Shown: positions 55,967 through 64,000, numbered from the stretch's first letter. The stretch: 64,000 bases of DNA from Novosphingobium sp. (GCF_030699305.1 NZ_JAUYNB010000008.1:124001-188000); one strand, 5' to 3'. Notes: a model not told the origin generated them from the letters alone. Numbers and translations: made by a program.

Positions 55967-57103
55967 TCATCCTCCATATCCATAGTAAGAGCCAAAGCGG
56001 CGGCCGCTGGGGCTGAAGTGAACCGCATTGAGCAGCAGCTGAATGTTCGGGCAGGCCGACAACAGCGAAACGGCGTCTTCCAGCGCGCCCTGCCCGGTCT
56101 TGTCGGCGCGGGCGACGACCACGGCCTGGCCGACATACTTGGCCAGTTCCGCCGCCGGAGAAGCCGCCAGTGCGGGCGGCGAATCGAAAATGACGAAGCG
56201 GTTGGGCGCGCCCATCACCAGCCGGTCCAGCACATCGCGGGTCCGGGTGTTGGACAGCCATTCGCTGTCCGAAGTGGTGGCATTGCCCGCCGGCAGCACC
56301 CACAGCCCCGGAATATCGGTGCCGATCACGCAATCGGCCACGTCGATGTCCGGCTTGGCCAGTGCATCCATCAGGCCGGGTCCGCCGGGCAGGCCCAGCA
56401 TCGACAGCACCGATGGCTTGGCGAAATCGGCATCGACCAGCAGCACTTCGCATTCCTTCTCGGCCGCGATCGCCAGCGCGAGATTGACCGAAGTATAGCT
56501 TTTGCCCTCGCCCGGATGGGGCGAGCAGATCAGCACGCGCTGGCTTTCATAGCCCATGCCCTGCTGGCGCAATTGCGAGGCGTTGAGCAGCAGCGTGCGC
56601 TTGACGATCCGGAACTCTTCCAACAGCCCGGTCACGCTGGCTTCGGGCACGATCAGCCCCTGGTCGCGCAAGTGCAGCCGCTTGACCGGGTGACGCGGGC
56701 CCTTGAACTGCACCGCCTGCGCGGCGGGCAGCGCGGCCTGCTCAGGCGCGGCCGAAACAGCCGGAACCGGTGCGGGCGCTTCGGCCAGCACTTCGGGCAC
56801 GACCACTTCGGGCCGGTCCTGCGGCGCGGACGCGGGGGCAGCTGCGGCAGGCGACGGTTCGGCCACCGGCGTTACGTGCGCATCCTCAACCTCATGCGCG
56901 CGGCGATAGCGGCGGCGCTGCTTGGCCGGGGGGATCAGGTTTTCCGGGATCGGCGCCGGGGCGAGCTTGACCAGATCATAGTTGCGCACGACGCGCTCGA
57001 TCAGGGTCGCGGTATCAGGCGTTCCGTCCGACTGGGTAGGCCCATCCGACTGGTTAGGCCCATCCGACTGGTTAGGCAGGGGGATCTTGGTGTGTTCGGT
57101 CAT
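55967..57103 (-). CDS. XrtA-associated tyrosine autokinase (BY-kinase)
   Basis: 378-aa cytoplasmic bacterial tyrosine kinase (TIGR03018-like, from memory). Walker A SPHPGEGKSYTS, Walker A' LLVDADFAKPS and Walker B VIFDSPPALA are clear. The C-terminus ends RRFGSYYGYGG, a short tyrosine cluster for autophosphorylation. A long disordered Ala/Pro-rich N-terminus holds three SDGPNQ-type repeats. It works with the chain-length protein encoded 11 bases upstream; this split-gene pair is typical. Confidence 0.92.
   Translation of the reverse strand: MTEHTKIPLPNQSDGPNQSDGPTQSDGTPDTATLIERVVRNYDLVKLAPAPIPENLIPPAKQRRRYRRAHEVEDAHVTPVAEPSPAAAAPASAPQDRPEVVVPEVLAEAPAPVPAVSAAPEQAALPAAQAVQFKGPRHPVKRLHLRDQGLIVPEASVTGLLEEFRIVKRTLLLNASQLRQQGMGYESQRVLICSPHPGEGKSYTSVNLALAIAAEKECEVLLVDADFAKPSVLSMLGLPGGPGLMDALAKPDIDVADCVIGTDIPGLWVLPAGNATTSDSEWLSNTRTRDVLDRLVMGAPNRFVIFDSPPALAASPAAELAKYVGQAVVVARADKTGQGALEDAVSLLSACPNIQLLLNAVHFSPSGRRFGSYYGYGG
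57027..57080 (-). repeat. Three tandem 18-bp repeats in the kinase gene
   Basis: Three near-identical units of TCCGACTGGTTAGGCCCA (plus strand) starting at 57027, 57045 and 57063, encoding NQSDGP/TQSDGT near the kinase N-terminus. The unit is a multiple of three, so copy number can vary without breaking the frame. Confidence 0.9.
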
Positions 57104-57114
57104 TGCAATATCCC

Positions 57115-58632
57115 TCAGGCCACCATGCTGACCTGGATGATCTCGACCACCAGCAGCAGGACGAAAACGCCGCCCAGGGCTGCCGAAGCGGCGTAGAACA
57201 GCTTCATCCGTTTCTTGCGCAGCTCGCGCCCGGCGTCGGTCAGCGTCGTGGTGATCGCGCCCAGCACCGGCAGGCCGATGGTGCGTTCCAGCTTGGCCGT
57301 GGTGGCAAAGGTTGAACGCAACTGGCCAATCGCAAAGGCCGCTGCCACCCCGGCGCCCAGCCCGACCATCAGCACGCCCAGCAACAGGATCGGGCGGTTC
57401 GGCGCGGCGGGTGAACGCGGAGTGGTCGGCGGATCGATCACCTGGAACTTCACCGCGTTGGCTTCGGTTTCCACTTCACCGCGCAGGCGCAGCTGCTCGC
57501 GGTCCTGCAGCAGCTTGTCATACTGTTGCTTCAGCACGTCATAATCGCGGTTGATCCGCTGCTGCTCTGCGGCAACCTGCGGGTTGGAAATCTGCTGGGT
57601 GGTAATCCGCGCAACGTCGGACTGCACCGCAGCGCGCCGCGCCATCAGCGACTGGACGTTGGCAGACCGTTCGGCCTTGATCGATTCCAGCGAAGAAAAG
57701 GCCGGGTTGGGCATCCCGCCCGCATCGCCTTGCGCCGCCGCCGGGCCGCGCAGTGCGTTGACCTGGTTCTTGGCCGCGATCACGTCCGGGTGGTTTTCGG
57801 TCAGGCCGCGCGCGCGCATGCCCGCCAGCACGGCCTGGGCTTCGGCCAGCGCGCCGCGCGCGCCGCCTGCCATCCCGCCGCTGGCCAGCGTGCGCGGCGT
57901 TCCGGCCAGCTGGCCGTTGATCGCCGCCAATGCGCTTTGTGCTGCTGCCAGATCGGCATCCAGCCCGCGCAGTTCCGCACGGCTCGATTCCAGCCGCTGC
58001 ATCACCGACATCCCGCCTTGCGCGAGTTCCGGGTTCAGCGCCTCGAACGCCAGACGTTTCTGCTCGGCGGCTTCCAGCTCTTTCTGGCGCTGGGCCAGCT
58101 GCTGATCCATGAATTCCAGCGACTGCGACATTTCACCGCGATTGCCGGCCAGGTTTTCCTCGCGGAAGATGTCGATCATCTTCTGGACGATGTCCTGCGC
58201 CAGCTTGGCGTTGGCGGCATCGGAATTGCTGCTGTCGCCATATTGCGCGGTAATCTCGAACAGGTTTTCCTGAGTGCTTTCGACCTTGATCTTGCGTCCC
58301 AGCCCCAGGACCGCGCCCTCCATCTGCTTGGGGCTGGTCACTTCCTGCCCCAGGCTGGTGCCGCGAATCACCTTTTCCAGGTTGATCGCGCTGGTCAGCG
58401 TCTGCTGCACCCGCTCGATATCGCCCTTGCGGTTGCCGCGAATGCCGATCTGTTCGGCCAGCACGTCATCCAGCTTCACATAGATGCGCGCCTTGGATTC
58501 ATACGTGTTCGGGACCATCGCCACGACCAGCCAGCCCAGCAGGCACACGCCCCAGGCCACGCCCAGCGCCAGCCAGCGGCGGTGCCAGACTGAATAGAGC
58601 GCCGAGCGGAGTTCGTCGTAAATGTTGTTCAT
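57115..58632 (-). CDS. XrtA-locus polysaccharide chain-length determinant (Wzz/GumC type)
   Basis: 505 aa. Two membrane helices flank a large periplasmic domain: the first at about residues 20-40 (WLALGVAWGVCLLGWLVV), the second near 420-440 (RPILLLGVLMVGLGAG). A long coiled coil lies between them (FMDQQLAQRQKELEAAEQKR and onward), and the proline-rich motif IDPPTTPRSPAAPNRP precedes the second helix. An extra C-terminal helix (KLFYAASAALGGVFVLLLVV) is present. It controls polymer length with the kinase. Confidence 0.92.
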   Translation of the reverse strand: MNNIYDELRSALYSVWHRRWLALGVAWGVCLLGWLVVAMVPNTYESKARIYVKLDDVLAEQIGIRGNRKGDIERVQQTLTSAINLEKVIRGTSLGQEVTSPKQMEGAVLGLGRKIKVESTQENLFEITAQYGDSSNSDAANAKLAQDIVQKMIDIFREENLAGNRGEMSQSLEFMDQQLAQRQKELEAAEQKRLAFEALNPELAQGGMSVMQRLESSRAELRGLDADLAAAQSALAAINGQLAGTPRTLASGGMAGGARGALAEAQAVLAGMRARGLTENHPDVIAAKNQVNALRGPAAAQGDAGGMPNPAFSSLESIKAERSANVQSLMARRAAVQSDVARITTQQISNPQVAAEQQRINRDYDVLKQQYDKLLQDREQLRLRGEVETEANAVKFQVIDPPTTPRSPAAPNRPILLLGVLMVGLGAGVAAAFAIGQLRSTFATTAKLERTIGLPVLGAITTTLTDAGRELRKKRMKLFYAASAALGGVFVLLLVVEIIQVSMVA

Positions 58633-58657
58633 CTGGTGCCCCGGCCCCGCCCCACGC

Positions 58658-59302
58658 TCAGAACGAGCTTTCGGGGATGATGATCACATCGCCCGGCATC
58701 AGCATCACGTTGGCCTTGCTGTCGCCCTTGCGCAGCAGGTCGGCCAGTTTGATCGCGTATTCCTTCTGGCTGCCGCTTTCCTTGTCGAACCGGATCAGCC
58801 GCGCGCGGTTGCCCGCCGCGTATTCGGACAGGCCGCCCACCGCGATCATCGCGTCGAGCAGCGTCATGTTGGCGCGGTAGGGGATCGACGCCGGCTTTTC
58901 GGTCGCGCCAACCACACGGACCTGCTGGCTGTAGGTGCCCGCGAACTTGTTCACGATCACCGACACCAGCGGTTCCTGGATGTACTGCGACAGTTGCAGC
59001 TTCAGGTCTTCGGCCAGCATCGAGGGCGTCTTGCCGACCGCAGGCATATCGGTGATCAGCGGCGTGGTGATGCGCCCGTCGGGGCGGACCTGCACTTGCG
59101 CGCCCAGTTCCGGGTTGCGCCAGACAAAGATCGTCAGCTCATCGAGCGGCCCGATCACGTATTCCTCGCCCGGGCCTTCCTGCATCGCCACGAACGTTGC
59201 GGGCGGCAGCTGCGGTCCGGCAGCAGTGCCCGCGCAGCCCCCCAGCGTCAGGCTGAGCATGGCGCTGCCGGCAAGCAGTCGGGAAAGGCGGTCGATCGGC
59301 AT
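58658..59302 (-). CDS. XrtA-locus polysaccharide export lipoprotein (Wza-like)
   Basis: 214-aa outer-membrane lipoprotein with a lipobox (LTLGGC) and a Poly_export domain. Motifs are EYVIGPLDELTIFVWRNPEL and VRPDGRITTPLI, followed by a SLBB-like region (VRVVGATEKPASIPYRANM). I chose ATG 59302 with AAGGA 7 bases upstream; a longer start would disturb the signal peptide. It is probably the first gene of the ten-gene export part, with a 184-base region upstream that shows no convincing promoter or sigma-54 site. Confidence 0.92.
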   Translation of the reverse strand: MPIDRLSRLLAGSAMLSLTLGGCAGTAAGPQLPPATFVAMQEGPGEEYVIGPLDELTIFVWRNPELGAQVQVRPDGRITTPLITDMPAVGKTPSMLAEDLKLQLSQYIQEPLVSVIVNKFAGTYSQQVRVVGATEKPASIPYRANMTLLDAMIAVGGLSEYAAGNRARLIRFDKESGSQKEYAIKLADLLRKGDSKANVMLMPGDVIIIPESSF

Positions 59303-59486
59303 CGGGCGGTCCTTCAATCTTCGCCGCGCCGCCGCTGTGGGCATCAATCCCGCACGCAGGCCCGGCTATTCAGGCTCCGATATCGGGAAAAAGGGTGAAT
59401 ATTGCGTTAGCCTTGACCGTAGATTCCCCGATTCGCGCGGAAATCTTGCCCCCGGTCCCGAAACGGGACGGGCGGAATGCGATGGG

Positions 59487-60713
59487 TTAAACCAGCATTT
59501 CGGTGGCCGGACCCTGCCCCAGGAACATCGCCGGACTGGCGCTGGCACCATAAGCCCCGGCGCAGAACACCGCGACCAGATCGCCCACTTCAGCGCGCGG
59601 AAAGCCGCCCTTGTCGGCCAGCCGGTCGAGCGGGGTGCAGAGGCACCCGACGACCGAGGCTTCCTCTTCCACCGGTGCGCCAAACCGCGAGGCGATGGCG
59701 ACCGGATAGTTGCGGCGCACCACCGTGCCGAAGTTGCCCGATGCGGCCAGCTGGTGATGCAGACCCCCGTCGGTGACCAGATAGACCTCGCCGTGGCTGA
59801 CCTTGCGGTCGACGATCCGGGTCAGGTAAACCCCTGATTCGCCAACCAGATAACGCCCCATTTCCATGCAGAAATGGGTGTCCGCGAGCACTGCGGGCAG
59901 GTGTTCGAACCGCTCTGCCAGCGCGGCCCCGATCCGGGGCAAGTCCGCCGGAACATCGCCGGGGAAATAGGGGATGCCGATCCCGCCGCCCAGATTGCAG
60001 TGCGGCAGCGCCGCGCCGCTGTCTTCGGCCAGCTTTGCGGCCTGCTCCAGCGTCTGGCGCTGGGTATCGGCAATCGCCTCTGCATCGAGCGCCTGACTGC
60101 CCGCAAAGATGTGAAAGCCGCGCCACACCGCGCCGCTGGCGATGATCCGCCGGGCCAGCGCGGGCACCCGCTCTGCATCCACGCCGAACGGCTTGGCCCC
60201 GCCGCCCATCTTCATGCCGGACCCTTTGAGGTCGAAATCGGGATTGACCCGGATCGCCAGCCGGGGCGCAAGGCCCAGCCGCTCCCCGATGGCCAGTGCG
60301 CGGGCGGCTTCGCCTTCCGATTCCAGGTTCAGCGTGACCCCGGCGGCAATCGCCGCTTCCAGTTCGGCATCACGCTTGCCCGGCCCGGCAAAGCTGACCT
60401 TCCCCGGATCGATCCCGGCGGCTTGCAGCATCGCCAGTTCGCCCCCCGAAGCGATGTCAAATCCATCGATCAAGCCATTGAATAGCTGCAAGATTGGCCG
60501 ATAGGGATTGGCCTTCATCGCATAGTTCAGCGCCAGCCGCTGCGGCATCGCCGCGCGCAGCTGCGCCACCCGTGCGCGGATCAGGTCGGCGCTGTACACG
60601 AACAGCGGGGTCGATCCCGCCTGCGCCACCAGATCGGATGCCTTGCGCCCGGCAATCGCCAGTTCGCCATCAATCGCGGTAAAACCGGGGGGAATGGGAC
60701 CAAGCGGTTTCAT
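59487..60713 (-). CDS. PLP-dependent decarboxylase of the XrtA locus
   Basis: 408-aa fold-III decarboxylase of the ornithine/diaminopimelate group (TIGR03099, from memory). The PLP lysine is Lys67 in LNYAMKANP, with the glycine loop NLGGGIGIPYF and substrate-side GCLCTPLD in place of the usual CESxD. It is expected to remove CO2 from an amino acid tied to the acyl-carrier module. It overlaps the ligase gene (ATGA). Its actual substrate is not known. Confidence 0.9.
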   Translation of the reverse strand: MKPLGPIPPGFTAIDGELAIAGRKASDLVAQAGSTPLFVYSADLIRARVAQLRAAMPQRLALNYAMKANPYRPILQLFNGLIDGFDIASGGELAMLQAAGIDPGKVSFAGPGKRDAELEAAIAAGVTLNLESEGEAARALAIGERLGLAPRLAIRVNPDFDLKGSGMKMGGGAKPFGVDAERVPALARRIIASGAVWRGFHIFAGSQALDAEAIADTQRQTLEQAAKLAEDSGAALPHCNLGGGIGIPYFPGDVPADLPRIGAALAERFEHLPAVLADTHFCMEMGRYLVGESGVYLTRIVDRKVSHGEVYLVTDGGLHHQLAASGNFGTVVRRNYPVAIASRFGAPVEEEASVVGCLCTPLDRLADKGGFPRAEVGDLVAVFCAGAYGASASPAMFLGQGPATEMLV

Positions 60714-62227
60714 GCCGTCAACTCCGCGTAAAGACCGGTCCGGTCAATCTTGCCGTTGGGCGAAATCGGCATCGCATCGCGCCAGTGAATGTGCTTGGGT
60801 TGCATGAAGTTCGGCAATTCCTGCATAAGGATACGCGGCAATTCTTCTGCTGCACCTGAAGCTGTGGGGGCCGCGCGCACGACCAGATGCACCGCCTGGC
60901 CCAGCCGCGCATCGGGAATGCCCAGCGCAACCGCTTCGGCGACGAGGCCGCTGGCCAGCGCCGCTTCCTCGATCTCGGCCGGGCTGATCCGGTTGCCCGC
61001 GCTCTTGATCATCGCATCGCGGCGTCCGACGAAATAGAGCAGCCCGTCCGCGTCGCGCCGCACCCGGTCGCCTGACCAAACCGCCATGCCGCCATAGCGC
61101 GAGGCGGCGGGCGCGGGCTTGTAGCGTTCGGCGGTGCGTTCCGGGTCTTGCCAGTATCCGTGGGCGACGAGCGGCCCGCAATGGACCAGTTCCCCCTCCT
61201 CGTCATCAGCGGCGATTTCGCCGCTGTCGGCAACGACGAGAATTTCGGCATGGGGAATGGCCTTGCCCATCGAGGTTGGATGGGTGTCGATCAGCGCGGG
61301 ATCGAGGAAGGTGGAACGGAACGCTTCGGTCAGCCCATACATCGCGAACAGCCGCGCGTCCGGGAACAACGCCCGCAGCCGCCCCACAAGATCGGGCGTC
61401 AAGGCGCCGCCGCTGTTGGTCAGGCGGCGCAGTTTCGCGACCGTTTCAGTCGGCCAGTCCAACTCGGTCAGCTGCACCCACAGCGGCGGGACGGCGGCCA
61501 GCGTGGTCACGCCATGCCGCTCGATCGCCTTCACGACGTCACGCGGGGTCAGGTAATCCAGCGGCACGGCGCTGGCCCCGGCATACCAGTGCGAAAGCAG
61601 CTGGTTCTGGCCATAGTCGAACGACAGCGGCAGCACCGCCAGCGCGCGGTCGTCCGCCCCCAGCCCCAGATAGCTGGCGACGCTTTCGGCCCCCAGCCAC
61701 ATGTTCGCATGGCTGAGCATGACGCCTTTGGGCCGCCCGGTCGAACCGCTGGTATAGAGGATCGCGGCCAGCTCTTCAGGATCGGCCGAGGATGGCGGCA
61801 GGGGATCGGCGGCCAGCGCTGCCGTCATGGCATCGGCTTCGGCGATCACCGGGCAAGCCGCGTCACCATCCTCCAGCGTGGCCAGCCGTGCGGGCGTGCC
61901 GATCAGCAGCGCCGCGCCGCTATCGGCCAGGATATGCGCCACTTGCGCGCGTTTCAGCAGCGGATTGACCGGAACATGGACCAGCCCGGCCCGCGCCGCC
62001 GCCAGCGGCATCAGGCAGGTGAGCGCGCCCTTTGCCGCCCAGCTGGCCACCCGCGCGCCCGGTTCAGGCACTTGCCCCGCCAGCCAGCCCGCCAGCCGAG
62101 CGACACGATCCCTTAAGTCCTTGTAGTTAAGAGTGCCCTCGCGCAGCACGAGTGCGGGGGCTTCATCCGCCCCGGTCAGGGCCAGATGGTCAAGCGGCCG
62201 GATCGCGGTCTCAGGCTCTGCACGCAC
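60710..62227 (-). CDS. Acyl-CoA/AMP-forming ligase of the XrtA locus
   Basis: 505-aa ANL-superfamily adenylating enzyme (TIGR03098, from memory). The P-loop-like motif ILYTSGSTGRPKGVMLSH, AMYGLTEAFRSTF and the C-terminal MPISPNGKIDRTG with the catalytic lysine are all present. It probably activates an amino or fatty acid for loading on the nearby acyl carrier protein. The start is GTG 62227 with AGGAG 11 bases upstream. It is divergent from the GNAT-like gene with only 34 bases between start codons. Confidence 0.9.
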   Translation of the reverse strand: MRAEPETAIRPLDHLALTGADEAPALVLREGTLNYKDLRDRVARLAGWLAGQVPEPGARVASWAAKGALTCLMPLAAARAGLVHVPVNPLLKRAQVAHILADSGAALLIGTPARLATLEDGDAACPVIAEADAMTAALAADPLPPSSADPEELAAILYTSGSTGRPKGVMLSHANMWLGAESVASYLGLGADDRALAVLPLSFDYGQNQLLSHWYAGASAVPLDYLTPRDVVKAIERHGVTTLAAVPPLWVQLTELDWPTETVAKLRRLTNSGGALTPDLVGRLRALFPDARLFAMYGLTEAFRSTFLDPALIDTHPTSMGKAIPHAEILVVADSGEIAADDEEGELVHCGPLVAHGYWQDPERTAERYKPAPAASRYGGMAVWSGDRVRRDADGLLYFVGRRDAMIKSAGNRISPAEIEEAALASGLVAEAVALGIPDARLGQAVHLVVRAAPTASGAAEELPRILMQELPNFMQPKHIHWRDAMPISPNGKIDRTGLYAELTA

Positions 62228-62261
62228 GTTTGGACTAACTCCTGGGGTGGGAAATTCGCGT

Positions 62262-63275
62262 TTGGTTGCCGTCGACTATCACGATGATCTTAAAGAAGTG
62301 CAAGGAGACGCAGCCCTGGCCGCGTTGCTCTCTGCCCCGAATGCGGCTGCGCCGTTCGACCGGCTGGAATGGTGGCGCGGTCTGGTGGAGGAATGCGGTT
62401 ACTTTCCGGTGATCGCGGTCGCCCGTGATGGCGATGCCCGCGCCGCGCTGGCCTTTTACCGGGCGGGGCGGCGGATGGAGGCGCTGGCCAACTGGTATTC
62501 GTTCCGGGTTGCGCCGATCGTTTCACCGGAGGCGGACCGGTTGGCGCTGCTGACCGAACTCGCCGCCGATCTGGCCGGGCAGGCCCCGCATATCATCATG
62601 GCCCCCCTGCCGGACGAAAACGGCGAAACCACCGAACTGGTGGCGGCATTCCGCCGCGCCGGATGGATGGCGTTTGCCGAGCAATGTGACGTCAACCACG
62701 TGCTCAACGTGGGCGGGCGCAGCTACGGCGAATACCTCGCGTCCCGGCCCGGGCAGCTGCGCACCACGCTGAAGCGCAAGGCGGCGAAAGTGGCCGTGAC
62801 GATCGAAACCGCCTTCAACCCGGACAGCTGGGCTGCCTATGAAACGATCTATGCCAGCAGCTGGAAGCCCGAAGAGGGCAACCCCGCCTTCCTGCGCCGC
62901 TTTGCGCAGGAGGAGGGCGCGGCGGGCCGTCTGCGGCTGGGGATTGCCCGCGCCGACGGCGTGCCGGTGGCCGCGCAGTTCTGGACCGTTGAGCAGGGCA
63001 CCGCGTTCATCCACAAGCTTGCCCATACCGAGGAATCAAAGCCGCTGTCGCCCGGCACCACGCTCAGCGCCGCGCTGTTCGAACAGGTGATCGACCGCGA
63101 CGGCGTCCACCTCGTGGACTTCGGCACCGGCGACGATGGCTACAAGCGCGACTGGATGGAGGAGGTTCGCCCGCGGTACCGGCTGGAAGTGGTCCGGCCG
63201 CTCTGGCCCGGAAACTGGCCGATCATTATCCGCCAGTGCTTGCGCAAGCTTGCCCCCCGCCCCCCGCGGGGCTAG
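62262..63275 (+). CDS. FemAB/GNAT-like acyltransferase of the XrtA locus
   Basis: About 337 aa with a GNAT-like fold, related in layout to the FemAB protein at 51-52 kb: an N-terminal half ending CDVNHVLNVGGRSYGEYL, then RTTLKRKAAKVAVTIE and VHLVDFGTGDDGYKRDWMEE. The start is uncertain. TTG 62262 has GGTGGGA 8 bases upstream; GTG 62247 is the other candidate. The long extension further upstream overlaps the ligase gene and is Ser/Arg-rich, so it was rejected. It probably transfers an acyl or aminoacyl group activated by the module. Confidence 0.78.
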   Translation: MVAVDYHDDLKEVQGDAALAALLSAPNAAAPFDRLEWWRGLVEECGYFPVIAVARDGDARAALAFYRAGRRMEALANWYSFRVAPIVSPEADRLALLTELAADLAGQAPHIIMAPLPDENGETTELVAAFRRAGWMAFAEQCDVNHVLNVGGRSYGEYLASRPGQLRTTLKRKAAKVAVTIETAFNPDSWAAYETIYASSWKPEEGNPAFLRRFAQEEGAAGRLRLGIARADGVPVAAQFWTVEQGTAFIHKLAHTEESKPLSPGTTLSAALFEQVIDRDGVHLVDFGTGDDGYKRDWMEEVRPRYRLEVVRPLWPGNWPIIIRQCLRKLAPRPPRG

Positions 63276-63307
63276 GGCCTGACCCGTCAAATTGACCAGA
63301 GGATACG

Positions 63308-63568
63308 ATGCGTTCCGAAACCGATACCCTGCTGCGCAAGATCCTGTCTGATGTGCTGGGCCTGAAGCCCGGACAGGCGGACGCGTTCGACGCCGATACC
63401 GGTCTGTTCGGCCATCTGCCCGAACTGGATTCCATGGCCGTCGCCGGCCTGTTGACCGAGATGGAAGACCGGCTCGACATCGTGATCGAGGATGACGAGA
63501 TCGACGGCGAACTGCTTGAAACCTATGGCGCTTTGCTGGATTTTGCCGAGGCAAAGCGCACGGCGTGA
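63308..63568 (+). CDS. Acyl carrier protein of the XrtA locus
   Basis: 86-aa acidic carrier protein. The phosphopantetheine attachment serine is Ser42 in LPELDSMAVAGL. It is the specialised ACP found with exosortase-A loci, not the housekeeping AcpP (no fab genes nearby). A GAGGA ribosome site precedes ATG 63308. Its TGA overlaps the hydrolase GTG (GTGA). It is expected to hold the group activated by the ligase. Confidence 0.9.
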   Translation: MRSETDTLLRKILSDVLGLKPGQADAFDADTGLFGHLPELDSMAVAGLLTEMEDRLDIVIEDDEIDGELLETYGALLDFAEAKRTA

Positions 63569-64000
63569 AAGCCGCCAGCTATCCCTGCCCCTTGCCGCAC
63601 TGCGGCAGCTCCAGCGAATACGCGCTGACGTTCGATACCGGGCGGACGCGCCGCATCCTGCTGATCCCGGCGCTGCTGGACGAGGCTAACCGGATGCGGC
63701 GGTTCAGCGTGGAAGTGATGCGGCGGCTGGACGGTGCGGGGTTCGATTGCTTCCTGCCCGATCTGCCGGGCACCAATGAAAGCACGGTCGATCTGGCCAG
63801 CGTGACCCCATCCGACTGGCACTGCGCCATGGCGGCAGCGGCCAATGGCTTTGGCGCGACCCATGTCCTCGCACTGCGCGGCGGTGGGCTGTTCTGGCCC
63901 GAAGGCCTGCCCGGCTGGCATTACGGCGCCGTCAAGGGCGCCAGCCTGCTGCGCACCCTGCTGCGCGCCCGCGTGATCGCCGCGCGAGAGGCGGGGCGTG
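63565..64000 (+). CDS. Alpha/beta-hydrolase-like protein of the XrtA locus, 3' end outside window
   Basis: 145 codons are visible from GTG 63565, overlapping the ACP stop. Strand/loop patterns fit an alpha/beta hydrolase: RILLIPALLDEANRMRRFSV and GFDCFLPDLPGTNES. The nucleophile elbow, normally GxSxG, reads LALRGGGLFW, with no Ser. I recall the exosortase-A-associated hydrolase 2 family having a similar Arg-Gly type elbow, so this may be that protein; a catalytically altered or non-hydrolytic role is possible. The rest of the gene is not seen. Confidence 0.7.
   Translation, partial: MKAASYPCPLPHCGSSSEYALTFDTGRTRRILLIPALLDEANRMRRFSVEVMRRLDGAGFDCFLPDLPGTNESTVDLASVTPSDWHCAMAAAANGFGATHVLALRGGGLFWPEGLPGWHYGAVKGASLLRTLLRARVIAAREAGR

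Noticed and set aside
59455..59469. Hairpin GTCCCG-AAA-CGGGAC between the decarboxylase and export lipoprotein genes
   Set aside because: Only 6 bp of stem and no T-run on either strand; too weak to call a terminator.
59303..59486. Promoter of the XrtA export operon
   Set aside because: Sigma-70-like and sigma-54-like elements were sought, but none had both boxes with correct spacing. The region remains unassigned.
1..64000. tRNA, rRNA, CRISPR arrays, insertion sequences, phage genes
   Set aside because: No cloverleaf-like genes, regularly spaced repeats, transposase or integrase-like frames, or terminal inverted repeats were seen.

Overview
This window is high-GC chromosomal DNA from an alphaproteobacterium, most probably a member of the Sphingomonadales (Novosphingobium/Erythrobacteraceae-like). 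That assignment is an inference. It rests on a complete alphaproteobacterial nuo operon with extra coupled ORFs, RNase E with a long acidic insertion in its S1 domain, a full XrtA (exosortase A) exopolysaccharide locus of the kind common in this order, and overall protein character. No RNA genes, insertion sequences, prophage or CRISPR arrays were seen. The region reads as ordinary vertically inherited chromosome.

Layout. (1) 1-15472, minus strand: the NADH:quinone oxidoreductase (complex I) operon in the order nuoA-B-C-D-[59 aa]-[NTF2-like]-E-[45 aa]-F-[exported 235 aa]-G-H-I-J-K-L-M-N, with nuoN cut by the window edge. Nearly every junction is a 4-5 base start/stop overlap. Four non-nuo ORFs sit inside it, two of them tiny hydrophobic proteins. 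(2) 15.6-29.1 kb: coniferyl-aldehyde-dehydrogenase-like enzyme, thiolase, SH3-domain protein, D-2-hydroxyacid dehydrogenase, ammonium transporter, nitronate monooxygenase, a lipoprotein methyltransferase, release factor 2, an exported peroxiredoxin, penicillin-binding protein 1A and a peptidoglycan amidase. (3) 29.1-37.1 kb: RNase E with a long leader, a methyltransferase, an SDR enzyme, a membrane-anchored LuxR-type regulator, then sdhB-thioesterase-zapE. (4) 37.1-46.3 kb: a zinc-type TonB receptor behind a palindromic Zur-like box, a pirin, an RpfF-like DSF synthase, and a four-gene ABC-2 exporter (HlyD, double ATPase, two permeases). (5) 46.3-64 kb: the XrtA/PEP-CTERM-type polysaccharide locus: amidotransferase, exosortase, glycosyltransferase, FemAB protein, deacetylase, ATPase, outer-membrane beta-barrel, tyrosine kinase, chain-length protein and export lipoprotein. 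A linked acyl-activation module follows: AMP ligase, PLP decarboxylase, GNAT-like protein, acyl carrier protein and a hydrolase cut by the window end.

How it works together. The nuo genes form one translationally coupled respiratory unit. sdhB supplies another respiratory iron-sulfur subunit, but without the rest of sdh next to it. PBP1A and the amidase are an adjacent cell-wall synthesis/remodelling pair. The XrtA block makes, modifies and exports an extracellular polysaccharide and carries the sorting protease for PEP-CTERM proteins. The RpfF homologue suggests diffusible fatty-acid signalling.

Regulatory reading. Several candidate promoters share a TTGnnn / 17-18 bp / TAnnnn form. For five genes (SH3 protein, hydroxyacid dehydrogenase, PBP1A, amidase, LuxR-type regulator) the -10 element ends only 6-8 bases before the start codon, which predicts leaderless mRNAs. 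Three strong intrinsic terminators (after amt, after rne, after the peroxiredoxin gene) are clear in the sequence.
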